A stretch of 64,000 bases of DNA from Hydrogenophilus thermoluteolus (GTDB lineage: Bacteria > Pseudomonadota > Gammaproteobacteria > Burkholderiales > Rhodocyclaceae): assembly GCF_003574215.1 (NCBI RefSeq), contig NZ_AP018558.1:1697501-1761500 (forward strand). Reading direction: 5' to 3'. Of the stretch, positions 1 to 8,247 are shown one piece after another (the stretch's first letter is position 1; every line of letters begins with the position of its first letter). A model generated the notes under the pieces. It saw only the letters and a list, made by a program, of their open reading frames with translations, ran no database searches and had not been told where the DNA came from. The position numbers were made by a program, and so were the translations under genes.

Positions 1-14
1 AAAAGGAAACGCGA

Positions 15-578
15 ATGCTAACCGCGCTCTTGGTGACGGGCGGAATCGCACTGGTGCTCGGTGTCATCTTGGGCTGGGCAAGCGTGCGGTTTCGTGCCGA
101 AGGGGATCCGATCGTCGATCAGATCGACGCCATTTTGCCGCAAACGCAGTGCGGCCAGTGCGGGTACCCGGGCTGCCGTCCCTACGCCGAAGCAATCGCG
201 AAAGGAGAAGCGGACATCAACCGGTGCCCCCCCGGTGGCGATGAAGGGGTGCGCCGCCTGGCGGAACTCTTGGGTCGGGAATACAAACCGCTCGAGCAAG
301 AGGAAGCGGCTGCGAAACCTAAATCCGTCGCGGTCATCGACGAGACCCGCTGCATCGGGTGCACGTTGTGCATCCAAGCGTGCCCGGTCGATGCGATCGT
401 CGGCGCAGCAAAACAGATGCACACCGTGATCGACACGCAGTGCACCGGGTGCGAATTGTGCGTTGCGCCGTGCCCCGTCGACTGCATCACGATGGAGCCG
501 ATCCCCGAATCGCTGGAAACCTGGAAGTGGCCCAAGCCGACGTGGTCATCGGAAAGAAAAACGACGGAGACGGTATGA
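15..578 (+). CDS. rnfB: Electron transport complex subunit RnfB (ferredoxin-type)
   Basis: This 187-residue protein is the iron-sulfur entry subunit of the Rnf complex, which couples electron flow between ferredoxin and NAD(H) to ion movement across the inner membrane. Residues 1-25 form one N-terminal membrane anchor. The Fe-S domain shows Cys46, Cys49, Cys54 and Cys71, and two ferredoxin motifs follow (CIGCTLC near residue 113 and CTGCELC near 143). Length matches the family. A ribosome site (AAGGAAA) precedes the ATG by a few bases. The stop overlaps the rnfC start as ATGA. rnfA normally lies immediately upstream and is presumably outside the window. Confidence 0.96.
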   Translation: MLTALLVTGGIALVLGVILGWASVRFRAEGDPIVDQIDAILPQTQCGQCGYPGCRPYAEAIAKGEADINRCPPGGDEGVRRLAELLGREYKPLEQEEAAAKPKSVAVIDETRCIGCTLCIQACPVDAIVGAAKQMHTVIDTQCTGCELCVAPCPVDCITMEPIPESLETWKWPKPTWSSERKTTETV

Positions 579-2266
579 GGTGGTTTTCCTGGCTGACCTC
601 GTCAGCGGCGAACACTTTGGTCGACCCGGTTTCGGGGCGGAAACTCTACCCGATCGACGGGGGGATCGCTTTTCCCGATTACCACAAGCAGGAGACCGCT
701 GACATTCCGATCCGCAACGTCGCGATGCCATCGCATTACATCGTTCCGCTTCGGGTCAATCCTCGCTTCACTGCACGACCGATCGTCGATATCGGTGCCC
801 GGGTACGGAAAGGGGAAAAAATCGGAGAACCCGAAGGGAAATTTGGCGTCGCAGTGCACGCGCCGACCTCAGGTGTGATTCGCGATCTGGGGCATTACCC
901 GATGACCCATGTCTCAGGGTTGCCCGCGCTGGCGTACTTCATCGAGCCCGACGGCAAAGATGAGGCGATCGAACCCACACCGTATCGGGGCGCTTGCGAC
1001 GACACGGATCGCATTCGCGACTTCCTCCAACAGATGGGGCTAGCAGGATTGGGCGGCGCAGCGTTCCCTTCACACGCCAAAGTGGCGTCGAGCCCGGTAA
1101 AAACCCTCATCATCAACGGAGCCGAATGTGAGCCCTGGATCACGTGTGACGACCGGCTGATGCGCGAGCATGCAGCCGAAATCGTCGCAGGCGCGTGCGA
1201 CCTGGCCGCTGCCGTTCACGCCCAAGAGGTTTTGATCGGTATCGAAGACAACAAGCCCCAAGCCATTGCGGCGATGCAAGCCGCCGCGGCCAACCATGGC
1301 ACGGTCACCGTGGTGGCGATCCCGACCATCTACCCAGCCGGCGGGGAAAAACAGCTGATCGAACGCCTGACGGGTATCGAAGTGCCGTACGGTCATCTCT
1401 CAGCCGAATTTGGCGTGTTGGTGTTCAATGTGGGCACTGCGCGCGCCGTCCATCGTGCGCTCACCGACGGCGAACCGTTGATCGAGCGCGTCGTCACGCT
1501 GACGGGTGCCGCGGACGATCCGGGTAACCGCTGGGTCCGAATCGGTCATCCCATTGCGGAGCTCATCCTTGAGATGGCACCCAAACCAGAGGTCGATCGC
1601 TACCTTTTGGGCGGGCCGATGACCGGCTTTGCGATTCCTGACCTCGATGCACCGATCCTCAAAGGGAGCAACTGCATCATTGCCGCTTCGCCGGACCTTT
1701 TCCCGCCACCGCCGCCGGAGCAGCCGTGTATTCGGTGCGGTGCCTGCGCGCCGGTGTGCCCTGCCCGTCTCGAGCCCATGGCGCTCTATTGGTTCGCCCG
1801 GGCGCAACAATTCGGCAAAGCGCAGGAGTTTCACCTGTTCGATTGCATCGAATGCGGCTGCTGCGCCTATGTCTGCCCCGCGCACATCCCGCTCGTCGAT
1901 TACTACCGTTACGCCAAAAGCGAGATTTGGGAGCGCGAACGGGAAAAAAGTAAAGCACAACAATCGAAGGCCCGGTTCGAGTTCCGCAATTACCGCTTGG
2001 AACGGGAAAAAGCGGAAAAAGCGGCGCGCGCCGCCGCCAAAGCCGCCGAAACGAAGCGACGACTCGAAGCCCAAGCGAAGCAGTCATCGACAGAAGCATC
2101 GCCTGGCGACACGGACAGTAAGCAGGAAAGCGCACCTTCGCCCCAAGCGCTCGGCACGAACGATCCGGACGCACGGAAAAAGGCGCTCGTTGAAGCGGCG
2201 CTGGCGCGCGCCCGTGCGAAACGGGCTGCAGAGGCGACAGAACCTTCCGGAGAGAATCGGGAATGA
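575..2266 (+). CDS. rnfC: Electron transport complex subunit RnfC
   Basis: A 563-residue peripheral subunit of the Rnf complex, which binds FMN and NADH and passes electrons through two [4Fe-4S] clusters. The N-terminal half is the NuoF-like Rossmann and SLBB part. Cluster motifs start at Cys385 (CIRCGAC) and Cys424 (CIECGCC). After about residue 440 the protein becomes a charged Lys/Glu/Ala-rich tail of roughly 120 residues, probably coiled coil, as in many proteobacterial RnfC proteins. The reading frame is open much further upstream, but the ATG at 575 overlaps the rnfB stop and begins the conserved RnfC N-terminus, so it was chosen. The 3' end overlaps rnfD by 4 bases. Confidence 0.95.
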   Translation: MRWFSWLTSSAANTLVDPVSGRKLYPIDGGIAFPDYHKQETADIPIRNVAMPSHYIVPLRVNPRFTARPIVDIGARVRKGEKIGEPEGKFGVAVHAPTSGVIRDLGHYPMTHVSGLPALAYFIEPDGKDEAIEPTPYRGACDDTDRIRDFLQQMGLAGLGGAAFPSHAKVASSPVKTLIINGAECEPWITCDDRLMREHAAEIVAGACDLAAAVHAQEVLIGIEDNKPQAIAAMQAAAANHGTVTVVAIPTIYPAGGEKQLIERLTGIEVPYGHLSAEFGVLVFNVGTARAVHRALTDGEPLIERVVTLTGAADDPGNRWVRIGHPIAELILEMAPKPEVDRYLLGGPMTGFAIPDLDAPILKGSNCIIAASPDLFPPPPPEQPCIRCGACAPVCPARLEPMALYWFARAQQFGKAQEFHLFDCIECGCCAYVCPAHIPLVDYYRYAKSEIWEREREKSKAQQSKARFEFRNYRLEREKAEKAARAAAKAAETKRRLEAQAKQSSTEASPGDTDSKQESAPSPQALGTNDPDARKKALVEAALARARAKRAAEATEPSGENRE

Positions 2267-3255
2267 TCACGGCTCCTTATTGGCGCGCACCGGTCAGCGT
2301 CACCCGTGTGATGGGATGGGTTTTGCTTGCGCTCATTCCAGCGATCGTGCTGCACGTGATTTTCTTCGGCCCGGTCCTGTTGGCGCAATTGCTCCTGGCC
2401 AGCGTCGCCGCCGTTGTCGTCGAAGCGCTGCTGCTGTGGGTGCGGCGACGACCGATCGTTTCCGCGGTCACCGACCTTTCGGCGGTGGTCACCGCTTGGT
2501 TGCTGGTCCTGGCTCTGCCTACAACCGTTCCTTGGTGGTTGACGCTGTTGGGGGTCGTGATTGCAATCGGTGTCGCGAAACAGCTGTATGGCGGTATTGG
2601 ACAAAACCCGTTCAACCCGGCGATGGTCGCTTTTGCGGCGCTGATCGTTTCGTTTCCAGCAGAGCTCTCGCGCTGGCCGTTACCAACGACACCCGTTGCG
2701 TGGCAATGGGCCAGCTTCCTTGGAACCCCCAACGTCGATGCACTGGCGAGCGCGACCGTGTTGGACACGCTCCGGACCGCGGTCCATAGTGGCCAGGCGG
2801 TTAGTGAGCTCCTGGGGCGTTCGCCCGTTTTCGGCACCCTCTCGGGTGCCGGGTACGAGTGGATCGCAGTGGCGTTCCTGGCGGGTGGCCTCCTCTTATG
2901 GCTTCGGGGGATCATCCCGGGACGCCTTCCTTTTGCGTTTCTTCTGACCTTGGGGGTTCTGTCCACCCTCGCCTGGCTGGTCGCCCCAGAACGGTTCGCG
3001 CCCCCGTGGGTCCATCTCTTCGCGTACAGCACGATGCTGGCCGCATTCTTCATCATCACCGACCCGGTGAGCGGGGTGGTCACGCCACGCGGGCAATGGG
3101 TGTTCGCTGCGGGCGCTGCGCTGCTCGTTTTCTTGATCCGCCATTTCGGACAATTTCCGGACGGGGTCGCGTTTGCGGTTCTGCTGATGAATCTGGCGGC
3201 CCCATGGATCGAGATGAAGACCCAACCGCGCGTCTTTGGGGAGGACCACCCATGA
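2263..3255 (+). CDS. rnfD: Electron transport complex membrane subunit RnfD
   Basis: A 330-residue polytopic membrane subunit of Rnf, related to NqrB, with about nine hydrophobic segments. The covalent FMN site is visible as ASATVLDT, with Thr165 the expected phosphoester attachment residue. GIGQNPFNPAM near residue 110 is a family signature. It overlaps rnfC upstream and rnfG downstream through ATGA junctions, so all subunits should be translationally coupled. Length is close to the E. coli RsxD protein (about 350 residues). Confidence 0.95.
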   Translation: MITAPYWRAPVSVTRVMGWVLLALIPAIVLHVIFFGPVLLAQLLLASVAAVVVEALLLWVRRRPIVSAVTDLSAVVTAWLLVLALPTTVPWWLTLLGVVIAIGVAKQLYGGIGQNPFNPAMVAFAALIVSFPAELSRWPLPTTPVAWQWASFLGTPNVDALASATVLDTLRTAVHSGQAVSELLGRSPVFGTLSGAGYEWIAVAFLAGGLLLWLRGIIPGRLPFAFLLTLGVLSTLAWLVAPERFAPPWVHLFAYSTMLAAFFIITDPVSGVVTPRGQWVFAAGAALLVFLIRHFGQFPDGVAFAVLLMNLAAPWIEMKTQPRVFGEDHP

Positions 3256-3941
3256 CGTCGGCTACCCAACCCACCGTTTGGCAAGCGGTGCTCCGCTCGT
3301 CGTTGCTCTTGACCCTGTTTGCCGCGGCGTTTACACTGCTGATGAGTGGCGCCTACCAACTGACCCGCGCGCCGATTGCAGCAGCGATTCAAGCAGAAGA
3401 GCTGCGACTGGTTCGGGCACTCGTCCCACCGTCTCCTCCTGCGCGCACCATCCGCGAGATAACGTTACCTGAAGCGATCACGAAGGCGCTCGATCTCAAC
3501 CCGCCGGCCAAAGGGTACGTGGTCTTTCGTGAGGCCGAACCCGAGCTGGTGATCGTGCCGGCAAGAAGCCGCCAAGGGTACGGGGGCGACGTTGTGGTCA
3601 TCGTCGCGGTCAATAAAAGCGGGGAACTCATGGGCGCCCGCGTCACCCAACACCATGAAACCCCTGGGCTTGGCGACTATATCGACCCGGAACGCGATCG
3701 CAACAAGGCGCGCCCGTGGATCACGCAATTCGCTGGCATACCGATCGCTGCGCACCCAGGTCCCTGGCGGGTCAAAAAAGATGGCGGATTCGTCGATGCG
3801 CACGCCGGTGCGACGATCAGCGCCCGCGCCGCAACGATGGCAATCGAGCGCGGCGCGCGGGTGGCGAGCAGCGCCTTCGCACAATTGGTCGCGTTAGCCA
3901 ATCGCGAACGCGGAAACGACGAGAAAGGGAACCAACCATGA
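3252..3941 (+). CDS. rnfG: Electron transport complex subunit RnfG (FMN-binding)
   Basis: A 229-residue subunit with one N-terminal membrane segment (about residues 15-37) and a periplasmic FMN-binding domain. Family knowledge: RnfG carries covalent FMN on the threonine of a [S/T]GAT motif installed by ApbE. Here the motif reads AGATIS with Thr188, so the acceptor Thr is present but the first position is Ala. The HHETPGLGDY stretch near residue 135 is also typical. The start is the ATG overlapping the rnfD stop; the longer frame upstream lies inside rnfD. It overlaps rnfE by 4 bases. Confidence 0.94.
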   Translation: MTSATQPTVWQAVLRSSLLLTLFAAAFTLLMSGAYQLTRAPIAAAIQAEELRLVRALVPPSPPARTIREITLPEAITKALDLNPPAKGYVVFREAEPELVIVPARSRQGYGGDVVVIVAVNKSGELMGARVTQHHETPGLGDYIDPERDRNKARPWITQFAGIPIAAHPGPWRVKKDGGFVDAHAGATISARAATMAIERGARVASSAFAQLVALANRERGNDEKGNQP

Positions 3942-4648
3942 ACGGCCATGGAACGATCGCCAACGAATTGGGCGTAAATGGGCTCTGGAAACAGAATCCG
4001 GCGTTGATCCAAATGCTGGGGCTGTGTCCGACGCTCGCGGTCAGTACCAGTTTCGTGAACGCGGTCAGTTTGGGGTTGGCTACGGTTGTCGTGATGATGA
4101 TCGCCAGTACCGCGGTTGCGGTATTGCGTCATGTGATCCCGCGTGAGATCCGAATTCCCGTTTTCATTCTCATCATCGCGGGGTTGGTGACCGTGGTCGA
4201 TCTCCTGATGAACGCCTATTTGCACTCCCTCTATCTGGTTTTGGGCATTTTTGTGCCATTGATCGTCACCAACTGCATCGTGTTGGCACGCGTCGAGGCG
4301 TTCGCCGCGAAAAATCGCCCAGATTACGCAGGGTTGGACGCATTGATGATGGGGTTGGGGCTCGTCTGGGTGTTGGCGCTGATCGGTGCGATTCGTGAGA
4401 TCATTGGACAAGGGACGCTCTTTGCCGGAATCGAATGGATCGTGCCGTCTTGGTCCGCGATTACGCTGTTCGGCGATGCGTCCCAGGGGTTCCTGTTGGC
4501 GATGTTGCCTCCGGGCGCATTCATCGTGCTGGGCTTTTTGGTTGCTGCGCACAACGCGCTCACCGCGTGGCAAAAAGCGCGAACGAAAAAACGCACTTTG
4601 GCGGCATCCGCGCCCGCTGCACCAACGCCCATCGGGGGTGAGGCGTGA
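3938..4648 (+). CDS. rnfE: Electron transport complex membrane subunit RnfE
   Basis: A 236-residue integral membrane subunit of Rnf, related to NqrD and RnfA, with about six transmembrane helices. The conserved NGLWKQNPALIQMLGLCP block lies at residues 9-26, and TNCIVLARVEAFA sits in the middle of the protein. The start overlaps the rnfG stop (ATGA) and the stop overlaps the GTG of nth. It completes the visible part of the operon in the order B-C-D-G-E. Confidence 0.95.
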   Translation: MNGHGTIANELGVNGLWKQNPALIQMLGLCPTLAVSTSFVNAVSLGLATVVVMMIASTAVAVLRHVIPREIRIPVFILIIAGLVTVVDLLMNAYLHSLYLVLGIFVPLIVTNCIVLARVEAFAAKNRPDYAGLDALMMGLGLVWVLALIGAIREIIGQGTLFAGIEWIVPSWSAITLFGDASQGFLLAMLPPGAFIVLGFLVAAHNALTAWQKARTKKRTLAASAPAAPTPIGGEA

Positions 4649-5322
4649 CTGCTGCGCTGATGAGCGACGCCGCGGTAGCGGAGGCTTTTGCGCGCTGGCA
4701 AGCCAACAACCCGGAGCCGACCACCGAGCTGCACTACGGCAACCCCTTCCAGCTTTTGGCTGCAGTGGTGCTCTCTGCGCAAGCAACGGACAAAAGCGTC
4801 AATGCCGCTACCCAAACCCTCTTTGCGGTCGCACCCGACGCCTGTTCGATGGCGCAGCTCTCCGAAGCGGAAATTGCCGCACACATCCGGAAGATTGGCC
4901 TTTACCAAAGCAAAGCGCGCAATTTGAAGCGCCTTGCCGAGCGGCTCTGTGCCGAGCACGGTGGCGCGGTTCCCAACGACCGCGCGTACCTGGAAAGCCT
5001 ACCGGGTGTCGGGCGTAAGACCGCGAACGTTGTGCTCAATACGCTCTTCGGAGCAGAAACGATCGCGGTTGACACCCACATCTTTCGTGTCAGCAACCGG
5101 ATGGGGCTGGCACCCGGCAAAACCGTTCGCGAAGTGGAAGATCGGCTCATGGCGCGCGTCCCAAAACCGTATCGCCGCCATGCGCATCATTGGTTGATCC
5201 TGCACGGGCGCTACACCTGCACGGCGCGGCGCCCCCAGTGCAACCGGTGCTTGGTTGCCGATTTGTGCGGCTACCCCGAAAAGTCGGTCCCGCCGCAACC
5301 GCTTACCACAGAGGAGACGTGA
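4645..5322 (+). CDS. nth: Endonuclease III (base-excision DNA glycosylase/AP lyase)
   Basis: A 225-residue DNA repair enzyme that removes oxidised pyrimidines and nicks the abasic site. The helix-hairpin-helix region reads LPGVGRKTANVVL, with the catalytic Lys in GRKT and the catalytic Asp in VDTHIFR. The C-terminal cluster loop shows the expected C-x6-C-x2-C-x5-C spacing. The GTG at 4645 overlaps the rnfE stop; an in-frame ATG at 4660 is the alternative. Location directly after rnfE is the common proteobacterial order. The stop shares one base with the next start (TGATG). Confidence 0.96.
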   Translation: MTAALMSDAAVAEAFARWQANNPEPTTELHYGNPFQLLAAVVLSAQATDKSVNAATQTLFAVAPDACSMAQLSEAEIAAHIRKIGLYQSKARNLKRLAERLCAEHGGAVPNDRAYLESLPGVGRKTANVVLNTLFGAETIAVDTHIFRVSNRMGLAPGKTVREVEDRLMARVPKPYRRHAHHWLILHGRYTCTARRPQCNRCLVADLCGYPEKSVPPQPLTTEET

Positions 5323-5747
5323 TGCTCTTTCAACCATCCCGCGACGATGTCCGCCGTTTTCTGGCCGAAAGCTATCGCCGGTGGCGAGCCGGATTACCGC
5401 TCGAACCGATGCAGGCGGTTGCCACCGAGGTGATCGCACTCCACCCGGAATACTTTGCGCTCTTTGACGATGAAACGCAGCTTTTTCGCGATTACACACC
5501 GGAAGATGGCGGCGTCAATCCCTTTTTGCATTTGACGCTACATTTGGCCGTAGCCGAACAGTTGGCGATCGACCAACCGCCTGGCATCAAAGCGCTCTAC
5601 GCCGCGCGGGTACAAAAGCGCGGCGATCCGCACGAAGCGTTGCACGATCTGGTCGAAGCGCTGGGCATGACGCTCTTCGAAGCGCAACGCGCTGGCCGCA
5701 TGCCGGACAACGACAGCTATCTGGAACGGATCCGCCGCTTGCCGTGA
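5322..5747 (+). CDS. DUF1841 family protein
   Basis: A 141-residue soluble protein of the DUF1841 family, common in Beta- and Gammaproteobacteria and of unknown function. The N-terminal FQPSRDDVRRF and the central HLTLHLAVAEQ and HEALHDLVEAL stretches match the family as I remember it. It has no signal peptide or membrane segment and is probably mostly helical. It starts one base inside the nth stop, so it is the last gene of the rnf-nth operon and its translation is likely coupled to nth. The longer frame upstream lies within nth and was rejected. Confidence 0.85.
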   Translation: MLFQPSRDDVRRFLAESYRRWRAGLPLEPMQAVATEVIALHPEYFALFDDETQLFRDYTPEDGGVNPFLHLTLHLAVAEQLAIDQPPGIKALYAARVQKRGDPHEALHDLVEALGMTLFEAQRAGRMPDNDSYLERIRRLP

Positions 5748-5784
5748 GGCGAAGCGCGCCCATGCTGCGTGGTGCGTCGACCGA

Positions 5785-6558
5785 TCAGCGGGGCACGCGG
5801 TAGTTGTCCTGCGTCATCAGGTCGACGCCACACGGGAACGATTCCACCCAGTCGATGAACCGCTGGACCATCGCCTTGCCCTCGAACCGTTGCCCGTGCT
5901 GTGGCACGATCATTTCGATCTCGAGTGAACGCGCCATGTTCGCCCAATAGCGCAGGATCTTTTGCGACACCATATAGCGCCGGTGAAACGCGCTCATCTT
6001 GGGAATATGTGCGTCGAAATCGGCCACCGGTTTCGCCGCTTCGTTATGGTCGACGATCGAAACGCCCAAATCGCCGGAAAAGAGGATTTTCGCGACCGGA
6101 TCGTAAAACTGGAAGTTCCCTTCCGCGTGCATGAAGTGCGCCGGCAGCGCGATGACTTCGCTGTTGCCGAGCGGGATTCGCATTCCCTCGTCGGGGATTC
6201 CCAGAATACGGTCGGAGTAATCTTTCCCTGTGGTGAAATGGGGAACGAACCGCGTCCACAGGTTCGAAATGTACACCTTAGCGTGCGAGGTGATCAGCCA
6301 TTTATTGACGGACGCGATGATGTCCGGGTCGGCGTGGGACGCGAAGATATAGTCGATATCTTGCGGCCGGCAATATTTGGACATTCCCATCAACAGACCC
6401 GTATGGGTCATATTGCCGCCGGGGTCGAAGAGCGCTGCATGGTGCGCGTCGATCACCAGGAATTGGTTGCATTGCACCGCGTGGTTGCGTTCTTCATCGA
6501 CCAAGTCGTAGAACCCGAGCACGACGTGCTCACCATTGTTGAAGAGCTCGATTGCCAT
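5785..6558 (-). CDS. MBL-fold di-metal protein, ODP/flavodiiron beta-lactamase-domain type
   Basis: A 257-residue stand-alone metallo-beta-lactamase-fold protein resembling the diiron domain of flavodiiron (FprA/ODP) proteins, without a flavodoxin or rubredoxin domain. Candidate ligands are the SHADPD motif (HxDxD instead of the usual HxExDH), the His and Glu in HAEGNFQFYD, the Asp in FSGDLG and the His in VPQHGQ. Related proteins reduce or sense O2 or NO; the activity here is not known. The ATG at 6558 is preceded by AAGGAA and was preferred over the long upstream extension, which has no homology. It is divergent from fliO; a role linked to aerotaxis is speculation. Confidence 0.8.
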   Translation of the reverse strand: MAIELFNNGEHVVLGFYDLVDEERNHAVQCNQFLVIDAHHAALFDPGGNMTHTGLLMGMSKYCRPQDIDYIFASHADPDIIASVNKWLITSHAKVYISNLWTRFVPHFTTGKDYSDRILGIPDEGMRIPLGNSEVIALPAHFMHAEGNFQFYDPVAKILFSGDLGVSIVDHNEAAKPVADFDAHIPKMSAFHRRYMVSQKILRYWANMARSLEIEMIVPQHGQRFEGKAMVQRFIDWVESFPCGVDLMTQDNYRVPR

Positions 6559-6715
6559 CAGCAATTCCTTGCCTTGCTGCGAGTGTTCTGCGCCATTTTC
6601 CCACAAAAGGCACGAAAGGAAATAGTGCTGTAAAAAAGGTGTGTTTTTCCCCCTTTTTCTCCCCACCATCTGGCGGAGGCACGCGCGACAATGGCAACGC
6701 AGAAGGAGCGACACG

Positions 6716-7093
6716 ATGAACTGGGATCCACAGTGGGCGCCGCTTGTGCGGCTGATCGGCGTGTTGGTTTTGTTGGTGGTGGTGGCGTGGGGAGTCAGCC
6801 AATGGCTGAAGCGTCGCCCCGGCGGCGCGAGCGGTAACCGGCAATTGCGCGTCGTCACCGCCGTTGCCGTGGGCACCCGAGAACGGGTGGTTCTACTCGA
6901 AGTAGAAGGCGAACGGGTGCTCGTGGGCGTGACACCACAACAGATCACCCCACTGTGGCACAAGGGTTTTGCCCAGACGATCGCGAACGTTCAGCACGGG
7001 CGCTCTGCACCCTCTGCGGACGCCACATCAAAAGAATCCATCCCCCAACCGCAAGACGAGGGCCGCGATGACACCCATCGCCAACCGGAATAA
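6716..7093 (+). CDS. fliO: Flagellar biosynthesis protein FliO
   Basis: A 125-residue protein with one transmembrane segment (about residues 11-28) and a short cytoplasmic FliO domain, including VAVGTRERVVLLEVEGE and a GVTP motif. FliO assists assembly of FliP in the flagellar type III export gate. It is weakly conserved in general, so the call also relies on its place directly ahead of fliPQR. The ATG at 6716 has an AAGGAG site seven bases upstream; the longer frame was rejected. The tail after residue 95 is hydrophilic and probably disordered. Confidence 0.88.
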   Translation: MNWDPQWAPLVRLIGVLVLLVVVAWGVSQWLKRRPGGASGNRQLRVVTAVAVGTRERVVLLEVEGERVLVGVTPQQITPLWHKGFAQTIANVQHGRSAPSADATSKESIPQPQDEGRDDTHRQPE

Positions 7094-7907
7094 CCGCCCC
7101 ACGGTACCGATGCGGCATTCATTCGGGCACGAGCAAACCGTGACGAAGCGCCGTCGACACGTTTCGTGGTTTGCCGTGTTCTTCATGGCTTGCGCGCTCT
7201 TCCTGATCAGTCACCCGGTACTCGCGCAACAGGGCATTCCGCTCGCGACCGTGACGCCGCAACCCAATGGCGCGTCGAGCTATTCGCTCAACGTGCAGAC
7301 GCTGCTGCTCCTTACCGCACTCACGTTCTTTCCCGCGGCGTTGCTGATGATGACGAGTTTCACCCGCATCATCATCGTGCTGTCGCTGCTGCGCATGGCG
7401 TTGGGAACCCAAACCTCGCCCCCCAACCAGGTGCTGATCGGCATCGCGCTCTTTCTCACCTTCTTCATCATGGCGCCCGTTTTCGACCGCATCTACCAAG
7501 AAGCGTGGGTACCCTACCAGAACGATACGCTGCCGTTCGAGGCGGCCGCAGAAAAAGCCGCGGAGCCGCTCAAAGCGTTCATGCTGGCGCAAGTTCGTGA
7601 AAACGATCTGCGGCTTTTCGCCGATTTGGCACAAACCCCAGCGGTCGAAAAACCTGAGTCACTGCCGCTGCGCGTGATCGTGCCCGCGTTTCTTACCTCT
7701 GAATTGAAAACCGCGTTTCAGATCGGCTTCGTGATCTTTTTGCCGTTTCTCATCATCGACATGATCGTCGCGTCGGTGTTGATGTCGATGGGGATGATGA
7801 TGGTCTCACCCATCCTGGTCGCGCTGCCGTTCAAACTCCTGGTCTTCGTGCTGGTCGACGGCTGGACGCTGTTGGTTGGTTCGCTCGTTCGCAGTTTTGG
7901 TCTTTAG
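7068..7907 (+). CDS. fliP: Flagellar export gate protein FliP
   Basis: A core component of the flagellar export gate (FliP5FliQ4FliR1). The mature part is about 235 residues with four hydrophobic segments and conserved stretches such as MMTSFTRIIIVLSLLR and the GMMMVSP region. FliP has a cleavable signal peptide; here one runs from about VTKRRRH to VLAQQ. The start is uncertain: ATG 7068 (279 aa) has a GAGGG site, ATG 7110 (265 aa) has none, and GTG 7140 (255 aa) would place the signal peptide at the very N-terminus. It overlaps the fliO 3' end if 7068 is used. Confidence 0.95.
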   Translation: MTPIANRNNRPTVPMRHSFGHEQTVTKRRRHVSWFAVFFMACALFLISHPVLAQQGIPLATVTPQPNGASSYSLNVQTLLLLTALTFFPAALLMMTSFTRIIIVLSLLRMALGTQTSPPNQVLIGIALFLTFFIMAPVFDRIYQEAWVPYQNDTLPFEAAAEKAAEPLKAFMLAQVRENDLRLFADLAQTPAVEKPESLPLRVIVPAFLTSELKTAFQIGFVIFLPFLIIDMIVASVLMSMGMMMVSPILVALPFKLLVFVLVDGWTLLVGSLVRSFGL

Positions 7908-7917
7908 GAGAAAAGCG

Positions 7918-8184
7918 ATGCATGCTGCGCTGTTCGATTTGGCCAGGGACGCCGTGATCACGACGCTGCTCCTTGCAGCACCGCCGTTTCTGGCGGCGCT
8001 GCTCACGGGGTTGCTGGTGAGTATCTTCCAAGCCGCGACGCAGATCAACGAAATGACGCTTACTTTCATTCCGAAATTCGTTGCGGTGGTCGCCACCTTG
8101 GTCTTCATGGGTCCCTGGATGGGACAGACGATCACCGATTTCATGACGCGTCTGATGACCGATCTGCCACTACTCCTTTCCTGA
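7918..8184 (+). CDS. fliQ: Flagellar export gate protein FliQ
   Basis: An 88-residue protein with two long hydrophobic helices, the standard FliQ size. The segment GLLVSIFQAATQINEMTLTF is the family signature. It belongs to the export gate with FliP and FliR. The ATG at 7918 follows a clear TAGGAG site, ten bases after the fliP stop. A 63-base spacer precedes the fliR start. Confidence 0.96.
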   Translation: MHAALFDLARDAVITTLLLAAPPFLAALLTGLLVSIFQAATQINEMTLTFIPKFVAVVATLVFMGPWMGQTITDFMTRLMTDLPLLLS

Positions 8185-8247
8185 TCCACCTGTTGCGGCT
8201 ACTTGCCTATCGGGCTGGTCGCAGCGCCTCCAGGGAAAAGGCCCCCG

